From assembly GCA_964036295.1 (NCBI GenBank), contig OZ038464.1:802001-866000 (forward strand): 64,000 nucleotides of DNA. Reading direction: 5' to 3'. Numbering within the stretch: the stretch's first letter is position 1; each line of letters starts with the position of its first letter. Positions 11,467 to 22,199 of the stretch are shown here, in pieces. The notes beneath the pieces are model-generated. The model worked only from the letters and a program-made list of their open reading frames with translations. It was not told the origin of the DNA and did no database searches. The position numbers and the translations under genes are program-made. The stretch comes from Plumapathes pennacea (lineage: Eukaryota > Cnidaria > Anthozoa > Antipatharia > Myriopathidae).

Positions 11467-12370
11467 TGTACCGATCAATTAGAAACTCGCACATCCCCCC
11501 CCCCCCCCCCCCCCCCCGGGCATACCCCGGACATTTGACCGCCTCCCTTGCCCGGGGAGGGGGGGATTTGACCAACCGCTCTCGCCCGGGGTGGGGCATT
11601 TGACCACAACCACGGAGGGGTGGGGAATTTGAACTCGTTCCCTCAATTTCACCCCGCTTTACGCGAAAGTGTTTTAGCTGTGCGTACGGTGTGTGCTAAC
11701 TGTTTATTTTGTTTAAATTGAGAGGCATATCAGGGAATGTTCCAAGCACAACGTTCATTTATCGACGATCAATCTCCGATGTTGAGCCATTACGATTTAA
11801 ACAACTCGCAATAAAGCGTTGCTTCGCTCAAGGTATGGTTTGAAACCTTATCATTGGATATTGAATAAGTGCATTTTGTTAGCCGTACGGTTTAAAGAAA
11901 AATGTCAACGACTTCAATACCCTCGGCGTGTCGGAACACGACTCGTGGCATTTCTTGTCAACAATTCTGTGTCAATTCCCTTCGACTTTTTTCCCTTTGC
12001 CCAGTATATAAATAGTTTATAAATCTGCTTCAGTCTTGCAAATCACTCCTTTGTACTTCCTCAGATACAGTGTAATTCGCTTAAAGAAACCATTTTAGCC
12101 AACGTACTCACCGTTATCGAGCTCGTACGCGCGCGACTTTCACAAAAACAAGTCAAAGTGTTAGACGTGTATCTGTTTTTCAGCTTTTTTTTGCCCCAGG
12201 GGTGGGGGATTTGACCACTAAATTCAGCCTTAAACCGGGGCATTTGAACAGTCATTTTGGCCCGAGGGTGGGGAATTTGACCATCAGAAAATCAAAAAGG
12301 TTCAAATGCCCGGAGGGTTGCCCGGGGGGGGGGGGGGGGGGGATGTGCGAGTTTCGAATTGATCGGTACA
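11467..12370. mobile_element. Non-autonomous TIR transposon with terminal C/G runs (PIF/Harbinger-like?)
   Basis: The element begins TGTACCGATCAATTAGAAAC and ends with its inverse (GTTTCGAATTGATCGGTACA read on plus). The TIRs are about 28 bp with one mismatch and are continued by C/G homopolymers of about 20 or more. It is flanked by TAA on both sides (11464-11466 and 12371-12373), consistent with the 3-bp TWA target duplications of PIF/Harbinger elements. The interior repeats words like GGGGCATTTGACC and GGGGAATTTGACC in both orientations. No transposase is present. Confidence 0.75.
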
Positions 12371-12917
12371 TAATATCAAGTACTATTCACCTCCCGGCGG
12401 CTTCCGGTAAAACAAAATGGCGCGAAAACCCAATTTTTGGCCACTCTCGTCGGAAATAAAATAGCTATTTGGAAGTTGGCTATTAAACTTGTGTGGTATA
12501 TGCTAAAACAATTATTCACCTCCACTTCGGCGAATAAATTGTTAAATATTTTTTCTTCTTCCATATATGGGGTAGGAATCATGTACGAATCCTGTAGGAT
12601 TCCTACCGCGCGTCATATTCCTGCGCAACTCGTCTGGTTACTCAGCTTTCCGTCTGATCGACAATGATGGCAACTGCATCTGACGTAAGTTTCGCATGAT
12701 TAGGCTTCTGTTTTTCACATTTCCATGAGTTGGCGTTGCACGGCTCCCTGTATTTCCTCCCCATTAAAGGCTCAGAACGTGTCAGACTCTCTTTGTTAGC
12801 CACGAAGGTCTGATTGCGTGATTTCTCCCGTTGGATGAAAATACTCCTCACAACCGTGAGGTTATTTAAACTCGTTGTACTGATAGCGACCTTGAATTCT
12901 TTCTTTTACTGTTATTG

Positions 12918-13323
12918 GCCGTTTTTATACTACAGACGACTAATTCGTCCAGACGCATTAGTCGTCTGACTGTTAAGTTCGACTGGTATAAAAACGAGTC
13001 GGAGAACTCACTCCATGCACGCTGCTTTTTTGCCGAGAATATTCTTCCCTCGTGCCGCCATCTTGAAACTGTCAAATATCTCGATTTGATACTGAAACAT
13101 ACGCTTCTGGTCTCCAGTTAAGTTCGACTCGTTTTTATGCTAGACGCATTTTTCGTCTGAGACGAATTAGACGTCTGCTAAGTGCGTCTTTCAGTCGCAC
13201 TTAACAGACGCATAAGAATTTAAGTGCGTCTGCCCTGTTTTCCGTTTTTATATTAGACGAATTAGTCGTCCGAGACGACTAATGCGTCTGAGACGAGTTA
13301 GTCGTCTGTAGTATAAAAACGGC
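12918..13323. mobile_element. Foldback element rich in AGACGACTAA words
   Basis: The termini are CCGTTTTTATACTACAGACG-ACTAA on the left and the inverse at 13290-13323, with one nearby mismatch. The inside is packed with inverted and direct copies of GACGAATTAGTCGTC-type words and GTTAAGTTCGACT. No ORF is credible. Confidence 0.7.
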
Positions 13324-13377
13324 AATTCTTAATTGTTAGTTTTTTCTGAGAAGATTTTAGTATGATGACCCATAGTT

Positions 13378-13530
13378 ATAAAATAACTATGATACTAAGC
13401 GCGCTCTGATTGGTTAGAAAACCATTTTATAAATATGTACAAAGTGGAGATGGCGAATCCTGAAATAAAAAGACTGCGAATCGCCCCCTACTTTAAAGAT
13501 TCATGTGCAGAAACCGCAGTCGGCTATTAG
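13378..13530. repeat. Solo copy of the thioesterase 5'-flank module
   Basis: ATAAAATAACTATGATACTA, GCGCGCTCTGATTGGTTAGA and CCATTTTATAAATATGTACA here match 6110-6180 and 14745-14820, but no thioesterase exon follows. The remainder shares GCAGTCGGCTATTA with 6215-6230. It may be a repeat family, or the remains of another array unit. Confidence 0.6.
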
Positions 13531-13814
13531 AGCAAATAGCGAAGCCGTGTGCAAATCTGTGCAAATATAAACGTGAAGAAAAGATGTCTGAATATTGCAT
13601 AAAAGTGATCGGAAACCGTGAGACAGAAAGGCAACAATTACCACAGGGGTTCCAACACGCGGCAGTCAACCATGTACGACACGCATATTTAATCACAGGC
13701 GGCCGCTAATAGTTCGCGAGCGCAACACTATGGCGGTTATAAGAGAATGTATGGGGATTTCACTCGATCGGACAACAAGAATGTTTACTAATAAAAAAAG
13801 ACTTATATATATAC

Positions 13815-14275
13815 CAATTACCAATTACCAATTACCACTCCCGATTTTCACTCCCGATTGCCACTCCCGATTATCACTCTCAATTTTCACTCTCGATTAC
13901 CACTCCCGATTTTCGCTCGTGATTACCATTCTGGAATCCCAGTAATAATCCTGAGTGATAATCGGGAGTGGTAATCGGGAGTAGTAATCGTATCGGGATT
14001 GGTAACAGGGAGTGGTAATCTGGACTGGGTATTTGGGAGTGGTAATCGGAAGTGGTAATTGGGAGTAGTAATCGAGAGTGGTATTTGGGAGTGGCAATAG
14101 GGAGTGATAACAGGGAGTGGTAATCGGGAGTGGTATTTGGGAGAGGTAATAGGGAATGGCAATCGGGAGTGGTAATCGAGAATGAAAATCGGGAGTGGTA
14201 ACAGGAGGTTGAAACAGGGAGTGGTAATCAGGAGTGGTAATCTAGAGTGGTAATAGAGAGTGAAAATTGTGAGTT
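13815..14275. repeat. Second inverted (GGGAGTGGTAATC)n minisatellite
   Basis: The architecture is the same as at 8205-9300: CCACTCCCGATT units first, a flip at CCCAGTAATAATCC, then GGGAGTGGTAATCG units to about 14275. It stops directly at the 3' remains of a thioesterase copy. The two minisatellites were therefore probably duplicated together with the neighbouring gene units. Confidence 0.85.
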
Positions 14276-14281
14276 AAGAAA

Positions 14282-14687
14282 ATGTCAGCTGATCTTTTGT
14301 TAGGGTTCAAGCTGGTCAGACTGTCAATCCTCCTAACAGTGGTCCCAAAAGCCCCCTGCCTATACAATAATATCACAAATGGCTTGTTAGATTCTTTCAT
14401 AATGGCTGGCGAGGATATCTGGCAACCTCCTATTTCATGCTTCACAGCAAACCCATCGGTTCAATTCCAGTGTAAGAGCCGCCGACAGAAGGCTGAGAAG
14501 AAACAGAAACAGTGCCGTGTTCATCAGCAATGTAGTGAGCGCTCGACTCGAATCTTTCTCCTTGATCTCCAGTGAGTTTCGCATTTAATGTGACTCTCTG
14601 TTTTGCTAAGAGACACGCAACACTTACGCGTACAGTCTGATCGATCAAGGACACAAATGGACTAACTCTGATCATGCAACGCCATGA
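14282..14687 (-). pseudogene. Thioesterase array relic, internally deleted (copy 3)
   Basis: 14282-14400 matches the 3' end and downstream flank of copies 2 and 4, including an S-H-L-stop equivalent. 14436-14687 is the 5' half of exon 1. Everything between (the hydrolase exon, the intron and the end of exon 1) is gone. At the junction lies a 31-bp stretch (about 14404-14434) identical to part of the LINE at 1267-1297. The normal ATG is shifted out of frame by a 4-bp insertion (ATGC) near 14673, and the Trp of MGLLW is a TGA stop. No function is expected. Confidence 0.9.
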
Positions 14688-14689
14688 TC

Positions 14690-14850
14690 ACAACACTTTA
14701 CACAGCGCGTGTGTAGAGGCGCTCTCTTACCAGTATGTAAAACTCTTTATAAAATAACTATGATAAATGAGCGCGCTCTGATTGGTTAGAAAACCATTTT
14801 ATAAATATGTACAAAGACATGGAAATGACGAATCCTGAAACAGAAAGACT
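14690..14850 (-). promoter_or_regulatory. 5' flank of the relic copy
   Basis: This is homologous to the region upstream of copy 1: a TTTACACAG block, AAAACTCTTTATAAAATAAC and GCGCGCTCTGATTGGTTAGA. It is preserved although the gene behind it is broken. From about 14850 to 15120 only anonymous sequence is seen. Confidence 0.4.
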
Positions 14851-15123
14851 ATGTCAAATAGTACAGAGAAGACAGAGATGGTCCAGGTGTCACTTACAAT
14901 ATAAGCCAATTAAGAAATGGCATAGCCAAATTACAAACGGTTTAACTTTTCTTCATGAAATAGAACAGCTTATAAACGAATGTTCTGGCCTAACATTAAG
15001 CCAGGGGCGGATCTAGGATTTTGAAAGAGGGGGTGGCTGTGGGCCGAGTATTGGCATTTACGCATGGTAAACACAATTTGATTACTGCAATATAAATTAT
15101 AGGTATGTGTTAAGTATAGATTA

Positions 15124-15441
15124 TAGAGCCGTTTTTGGATGACTGTCGAAAACCAAAACCAAAGTAATCACACAGGCCAATCACAGAGACTGAGAGAAAA
15201 CAGTTCAGCCAATTGGAAGCCAAAATAATTCGCGTTTGGTCTTGCGTTTGGTTTTACTTTCCAATCAGCAGTGCGAGTACACGCCATCGCTTGCGTGAGA
15301 AGTGTTTGGTTTTGGTTTTGGTTTTGTCTCTGATTGGCTGAGCATGCTGACAAACTCGTGTGGACCAATCCGAAGGCGAAGCAAACGCAAAACCAAAGCA
15401 ATCACACAATTACTTTCGACAGTCATCCGAAAACCGCTCTA
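15124..15441. mobile_element. TIR-bounded MITE, full copy
   Basis: The ends are GAGCCGTTTTTGGATGACTG-TCGAAA (left) and its inverse TTTCGACAGTCATCCGAAAA-CCGCTCT (right). The interior matches 8371-8694 in reverse orientation, including AACAGTTCAGCCAATTGGAA and CAATCAGCAGTGCGAGTACA. No coding capacity. 15442-15850 shows nothing recognisable. Confidence 0.85.
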
Positions 15442-15849
15442 TGTGCATGGGAAAACGATGTTAAACAATGACACTAGTGTATCAGAAAACTTTAGAATTT
15501 CTCTTAACGACAAAGTCAATATGGTCTAAAACAAGAAAGAAACGTAGTTGGCTCACACTGCCTTAGTTAGGTGACATCATCCTTTTGGTGTGCAGTGCCA
15601 TAAATTTCTCGCAAACTTGCTTTCTGTTGATGGAAATTGTGTGTACATGCTTGACGATGACAGCCAAATCTGATAGTCATCCGGTGGTCATTGTGCTGCG
15701 GAGCAAAGTATGAACCAATAACATAGTTCTTTAGTTAATAAAACAATATCGTCCACAGTAAGTGGCGTCTGTTGTTGTGGCTTCCCCTGCCTAGTATGTA
15801 TTATCACCCCTTCCCCCCCCCTTTTTTTTTTATTTCTTATCTTTATTCT

Positions 15850-17520
15850 ATATTCCCCCCGCGAACTTTATCCCCCCCAGATAAAATCCACCAGCGGATT
15901 TTATCCCCCCGGATAGAATCCGCTAGCGGATTTCATCCCCTCTCGCGGATTTTATGCCCGCGGATTTTATACCCCCGTCATTGCTCTCGATCGCGGGAAA
16001 GCACCCAACGAAGATATTTCTCAAAGTACGTTAGTTTGCACAAATGTATGGTTACTTGTCCAAAATATAGTTTATTTTCTGCTTTTTTTACGTTTCTGGC
16101 AAACACAGAGGTGTTCCACACTCCCAGGAAGGTAATTCAGAATATCCGTTTCCCAGCAGAGCGGTCCGCCAGAAAATCTCCCAGCCAGCAACTTGATAGT
16201 GTACCACTTTGTCAGAAAATGTCAGCATTTCAAACAAAAATGTAGCCTCGATTGCAGTCTTGCTTGTTCCCATGCCTCCAGCGAGACTGAAAACGGCTAT
16301 CTCTCTCCCAGCAGTCCGATTTATTTTATTTTTTCCCAGCCAGCAAAAAAGCAGATGGATCTCATGCCAGCCAGGACAGGTTGCAGTGCGGAACCCATAT
16401 TTTGTGGAACAGCTCCGATGGGTGCTCCTCAATATTTCTAAGTCCAATGTTCGGGATCCAGCTAAGGATGGTCGGGATCCTGCTAAGAACGGCGACAGAA
16501 TTTTTCTAATATAAACATTTTCTGGGTCCGCTCTGCTGGGAAACGGATATTCTGAATTGCCTTCCTGGGAGTGTGGAACACCTCTGTGTTTGCCAGCAAC
16601 GTAAAAAAAGCAGAGAATAAACTATATTTTGGACAAGTAACCATACATTTGTGCAAACTAACGTACTTTGAGAAATGTCTTCCTTGGGTGCTCTCGAATA
16701 TTTAAGGTCCTGGAGGGTTTTTAGTGCACCAAATCCAACAGCCAATGGCGATGACTAGGTAGATATCAAACTTGTAATGTATATTACAGCAACAGCAGCG
16801 TAAAATTTGTTTATAGTAGAAAAATTCTGTCGTCGTTCTTAGCAGGATCCCGACCATCCTTAGTTAGATCCCAAACATTGGACTTAGAAATATTTAAGGT
16901 TCTGGAGGGTTTTTAGTGGGATTAGTGCACTAAATCCAACAGCCAATGGCGATGACTAGGTAGATATCAAACTTGTAATGTATATTACAGCAACAGCAGC
17001 GTACAATTTGTTTATATTAGAAAAATTTTGTCGCCGTTCTTAACAGGATCCCGACCATCCTTAGCTGGATCCCGAACATTGGACTTAGAAATATTTAAGA
17101 AAACCTTTAATTAGGCGACTTCGATTCATTCCTGTGAGAGCTTTCGAAGACGATGTGTGTGTGGCCGACGTGGCCGACCAGCCACGACCCCGACCGAAGG
17201 TTAAAGGGAATGGCGTACGGCTATGCCTATTGTTAAAAAACAATCTTTGTTTCAAGTCTCTAATGTGCTTTGCATCCAACTACATGATAAATTTCAAGAC
17301 ACGGCTTCTAAGACCTTTGAACGCTTCGCTGTCGAGTATGAGTTGTGGGGGGGGGGGGGGGGGGGGGGGGGGGGAGGGGGGGGCGGGTTCAAATCCGCGA
17401 GAGGGGGATAGAATCCGCTAGCGGATATTATCCACGGGGGACTGAATCCGCTAGCGGATTCTAACCGGGGGGATAAAATTTGGGGGGGGGGATAAAATCC
17501 GCTAGGACACCGGATGTAGT
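15850..17520. repeat. Nested foldback element with internal 200-bp tandem duplication
   Basis: The outer arms (15850-15985 and 17390-17510) are mutually inverted and built of TTTATCCCCCC and the palindrome AATCCGCTAGCGGATT. The inner arms (about 16005-16172 and 16505-16720) are long inverted repeats, for example GTACGTTAGTTTGCACAAAT against its inverse at 16645. Between 16697 and 17099 a unit of about 200 bp (TGGAGGGTTTTTAGTG through GACTTAGAAATATTTAAG) occurs twice in tandem. A G-run of about 35 bp lies at 17346-17380. A single-arm relative is at 58088-58560. ORFs here are repeat artefacts. Confidence 0.8.
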
Positions 17521-17842
17521 TTCGTATAGATTTTACGCACGGCATATTTTCCAGTAAAACACTCATGTCTATATAATAAGACACGTTGTGTTCCATACTT
17601 AAGAAATATAAAATGCTTGCCGTGTTTACATAGCCTGATGCAAACACGAGAGGGAGTTTGGAAGAATGAGAAAGTTTGTGAAAACCCGAGCCACCGCGGC
17701 GAGGGTTTACACAAACTTTCTCATTCTTCCAAACTCACTCAAGTCACGTCTGATCTCTTGCTAGGGTTCAAGCTGGTCAGACTGTCAGTTCTCCCAACAG
17801 TGCTCACAAAAAAACAAAACAAAAAACCCTGTCCATACCATA

Positions 17843-20299
17843 TTACAAATGGCTTGTTAGATTCTTTGATAACTTATTACTGAAAAACTTTAGAATTTTG
17901 TGCCAAGAATCCTCCTGGGCATCTGCATGGGCCTTCGGTTCACCACCCCAGGCAATATAATCGAAATGTTGCCCTAAATGCATGACTGAGAAGGCACAAT
18001 GAGGAGTGTACGGTGGCTCAATGAGGTGTCCCTCCCCTGGGTACCCCAGGACAGTGCAGAGATGTCCCTTGCCATGCTTCTGCATCCTTTCAACCATCTT
18101 TTTTACCATCACTTCTGATGCAGAATCCTGATCATCATCTCCATATATAAACAACACTGGGCACTGGAGTTTCTCCACAGGAATGAGCGATGTAGAGTCA
18201 TCATCTAAAGCTTTCACTCCTTCAATGAATAATTTCCTAAAGATCACAGCACCATCATTACTTCGCTGGATATTATTTACATCCAGGAAATCAGTGGAGG
18301 TGTAGCGCTGTTCCTCTTTCATCCAAATTGGATCCAGAAAAAAATTTAATGGTGAGATTGATACCACAGCTTTGACGAGATCTGGTCTGTGAATGGCTAG
18401 CATCAATGCACGCTGTGAACCTCCAGATAGACTCATCACTGCAACACCATCACATGAGATTTCTAATTGGCTCATCATCCATTCGGCAGCTTCTTCAAAA
18501 TACTCACTCTCAACACTTTTGGAATCCTTTGGCAGATCGTCATAATTAAAGTAGGCTAAGGACAATGCCGCAAATCCGTGTGATGCCAGCAAGGATGCTT
18601 TCATCTCGATCAATCCTCCCATGGTACCAAACCAGTCAATAACACCTACAGTAACAGAAAACAATAATATTTTGCTGATTAAGACCATTTCAATTTTCAT
18701 ATTGCACTACAACACTGTTAATATCACCATAACCAACAACTACAACAACTTCCACTACCATTATGTACAATGCTACCTCAACAACACCTGGCTACTTCTC
18801 TACTACCACAATACTATCAACATTACTACCACCGTGCAACTACAACTATGTACTAACTATCATGGATGGGTCCAGACCTATGGAATCCAATCAGATTTCA
18901 AAAACATAGCTCTTTAATTGTTTTCCAAAAATTACGTTCCTGAACCCTAGTCAGATTTTTTTCAGGATTTACCCCTGACTAACTGCTGCCCTACTACTGC
19001 TGCTACAAGAATTGTTACTAATTTGCTGGTCAGCAGTCTATCCCCTCAGCTGAGCACACCCCAAGGGCTTCTGGGGCACGTTTTTGCACCTGCATTGCTT
19101 GGCTTTTGTTTAATCATTGTGGAACAATTTTGCATGCTCATTGCCCCACTTGGTCTGTAATATTCTCCTGCACCATTTTGAGGCCCATTGGTGTCTTCTT
19201 GTAGTTGTCACTTGTTTTGCCTTGACCTTGGAACAGCTTGTGATTGCATCCATGGCTTTGTTTGTGGTTGGTTGTACTGGCTGCTTGCTCGCCTGCAGCA
19301 AACCGTGTGCTTCACATTGCTTCAATCTGAACGCCGTCCAGATGGCATGCAGTATCTTCTACGTTTGTGCTCGCTCACTTCTGGCTGACAAGCATTGCAG
19401 GTTTTTCCACTTTAAGATAGGTTTATTTTGCTATTCGCCCATGTTCCCTGTGATGGCTATGTGTAGCTACTGTGTCTTCTAGCCCTGTGTCGCTCAGGGC
19501 CTTGTGTTGCTTGAGTTCCTGGCATGCTTGTTTGAGACTTGGTGCTGGTTGCTCCTGGTCTTTGTGCTTCCTCAGTTCCAGGTTCCACCCTTTCCTGCTT
19601 ACACATTCTCTACTTGCCTTCCACTGCTATTTCTGCCTAGCAGTGCATACCATACTGTACACAATTTCCTCACCAGGACTCTTTGCTGCGTAACCCTCCA
19701 CAATGAAGTACTAACAATATTATTTTCTCCTTCCTCCCACTTTTCTCCTCTAAATTTTTTACGGCTGGCACATGCCGGGTACCTTAACATTGATTACACA
19801 AACCTGGAAAAGGTCCGTCTCCCGGTGGAAGAAACAGAGTTCCTCGAATCCTTCCCTCTCTCACTGGAATTCTCTTCACTCCATCCTTCATGTACCACTT
19901 CTCAAACGTCCCGCTTGATAACGGCTCACCAACGCTCTCGTTCTTTCCTCCAAGACGCAAATGACCGTCAAACACATCAACACTCACAACGTACGGTTTA
20001 GTGACGTCTCTCTTCAAGAGTCTGATTCCTTTTTTCTGTCCCGGTGACGACTTCATACTCCACAACAAACCCATCGGTTCAATTCCAGTGTAAGAACCGC
20101 CAACAGAAGGCTGAGAAGAAACAGAAACCGTGCCGTGTTCATCAGCAATGTAGTGAGCGCTCGACTCAAATCTTTCTCCTTTATCTCCAACCAGTTTTGC
20201 ACGCAAAGTGATTTGTTGTGTTACTGACAGCCCCTTCACTAAGATATCGACTTTTTCGTCGATCAGAGAAACGCGTGGTTTCACTCTGATGTCGGCCAT
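17843..20299 (-). CDS. Acyl-CoA thioesterase/BAAT family, array copy 4 (two exons, 432 aa)
   Basis: Exon 1 is 20299-19804 and exon 2 is 18645-17843; 433 codons in frame. The start MADIRVKPRVSLIDEKVDI has no presequence, but residues 10-45 resemble the mitochondrial class (SLIDEKVDI) more than copies 1 and 2 (SLIDQTVRV), so exon 1 looks mosaic. The nucleophile elbow is MSLSGGSQ, the acid is in YGDDDQ, and the His is in GEGHLIEPPYTP. The protein ends KNLTSHL; S-H-L fits the loose PTS1 consensus, so peroxisomal import is possible. The intron (18646-19803) holds an ACAACTAC-rich tract near 18720-18860 and otherwise nothing recognised. Confidence 0.88.
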
Positions 20300-20578
20300 C
20301 TTTTCCGGTTACGTAACGTTCGTCCGAGTAGGCCTGGGCAGGGTCTGCCTGAAAAGTTAAAGAGAGGGGTGGGGAAGGGAAGAAGGGGATTCCTTTTGTT
20401 TTGACAAACTGGCGACTGGAGTTGAACCGCAAAAGGTTTTATTATTAAACAGCAGTTCTCTAGAGAGTCACCTAAAACCTCCCTTCAGTTTTATTCACTC
20501 TCCTAAGCTCATTATAAATTCTCCTAACTTGAGACACTAAAGGATAAAATCAAAGTTGATCACTTTGTAAACTATCAA

Positions 20579-22195
20579 TCATGTCAAGTTTTTCCCGAGG
20601 AACTGCAACACTCTTAGCCAAAAGTCTTCCTCAGCCTTTGCATGACTCTTCATTTCGCCACCAAAAACTAAGCATCTTTTCCAGCCGCTATGGTATCCAA
20701 TGTAGTGGCACGGCTGATAAGGGACTTGTATGATGTGACCTGCCCCATCATATGAAATCACAGTGCAAAGAGACCCCTTCCCATTTTTTGCCATTCGCTT
20801 ATAAAGACAGCCAGCCATGAAGGCTGCCTCGAGGGCCTGGTCATCTTTCCCACACCCAATTAGAACTGGACAGTTTATATTTTCTACTGGAATGTACTCA
20901 GGGGAAGATGAATGGATGTCTAATTTGAACTCGGGAGGAACACGATCCCACATGACAAGGTCTTGATTTGATGTTTCCCAAACTCTGTTTTCATCATCAA
21001 CTTCTTTAATTAGTTTTCCTTTCACTTTGACAGGGCACACGACAATCAGATTTGGTGGTGAAATAGCCACAACTCCCCGGATCAAGTTACTAGTGTGAGC
21101 AGCTAACAACAAGGCCAGTTCAGCTCCCTTGGAAATACCGACAACTCCAATGCCTGCCGAGTTGATTTTGGGGTGACACCCAAGAAACGACGCAGCCTCT
21201 TCGAAATAATCCAAATCCAGGGGGGTCATTGGTGGTGGTAGATCATCAAAGTCCCAATATGCAAGTGCCAGGGATGCAAAGCCACGTGACGCAAGCAAGG
21301 ATGACCACCAGTCCCACGGACGTCCAGCACTGCCAACAATCTTCATAACACCTGATAAAAATTATTTCGTTTAAAGTTTTTCAAGAAAAACAATATTATT
21401 TTGTGGCGCTATAAGATAATGTCTAAACTGATCAAGGAGTGAAGACGTTTATGCATAAGACAACTTCATTATTCCAACATGTGTGGAACAGGAAATGCAT
21501 GGTAACCAAATATGAAGAGTGCAATAAAAGTGGGAATTTCGCTTTGTCTGTTGATGGTGGAAGAAGAGCATTTTGTAGTTGTGCAGAGAAGTACCCGAGG
21601 TGCTGAAACATTAGTGGCTGGATTTACCTGGAAAAGGTCCGTCTCCCGGTGGAAGAAACAGTGTTCCTCGAACCCTTCCCTCTCTCACTGGAATTCTCTT
21701 CACTCCATCCTTCATGTACCACTTCTCAAACGTCCCGCTTGATAACGGCTCACCAACGCTCTCGTTCTCTCTTCCAAGACGCAAATGACCGCCAAACACA
21801 TCAACACTCACAACGTACGGTTTGGTGACGTCTCTTTTAAAAAGCCTGATCCCTTTCTTCTGTCCTGGTGAAGGTTCCATGCTCCACAACAAGCCCATCG
21901 GTTCAATTCCAGTGTAAGAACCGCCGACAGAAGGCTGAGAAGAAACAGAAACCGTGCCGTGTTCATCAGCAATGTAGTGAGCGCTGGATTCGAATCTTTC
22001 TCCTTTATCTCCAGTGATTTTTGCCTGTAACGAAATGTCCTTCCGAGGTGGGAGTCCGTGTACTTGAATGTCCACTTTCTCGTCAATCAGCGAGGTCGAG
22101 GGATCCACTTTGAGACAAACTTTCCACTGAGACAGCTGAGCTACTGCAATGAGTGATTTTTTAATCCTACGCAATTGTCTTGTAACGGTGAGCAT
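20579..22195 (-). CDS. Acyl-CoA thioesterase/BAAT family, array copy 5 (two exons, 446 aa), mitochondrial-type
   Basis: Exon 1 is 22195-21628 and exon 2 is 21351-20579; 447 codons. The N-terminus MLTVTRQLRRIKKSLIAVAQ is Arg/Lys-rich with no acidic residue before Asp31, which is typical of a mitochondrial presequence. The hydrolase exon is the most divergent in the array: it begins GVMKIVGSAGRPWDWW, and the elbow is the canonical VGISKGAE with Ser263. The acid is in CGKDDQ and the His in GAGHIIQVPYQP, where the others have IEPPYTP. The C-terminus is LGKNLT, with no PTS1. Despite that divergence, the second part of exon 1 is nearly identical to all other copies. The intron is 276 bp. Confidence 0.88.
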
Positions 22196-22199
22196 TTCT

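Noticed and set aside
15772-16514. Overlapping frames of about 80-157 codons
   Set aside because: They fall in the foldback element and exist on both strands because the arms are inverted repeats.
19472-20001. 165-codon plus-strand frame overlapping copy 4 exon 1
   Set aside because: Its right half is the antisense of the conserved thioesterase exon; the same shadow appears over every copy.
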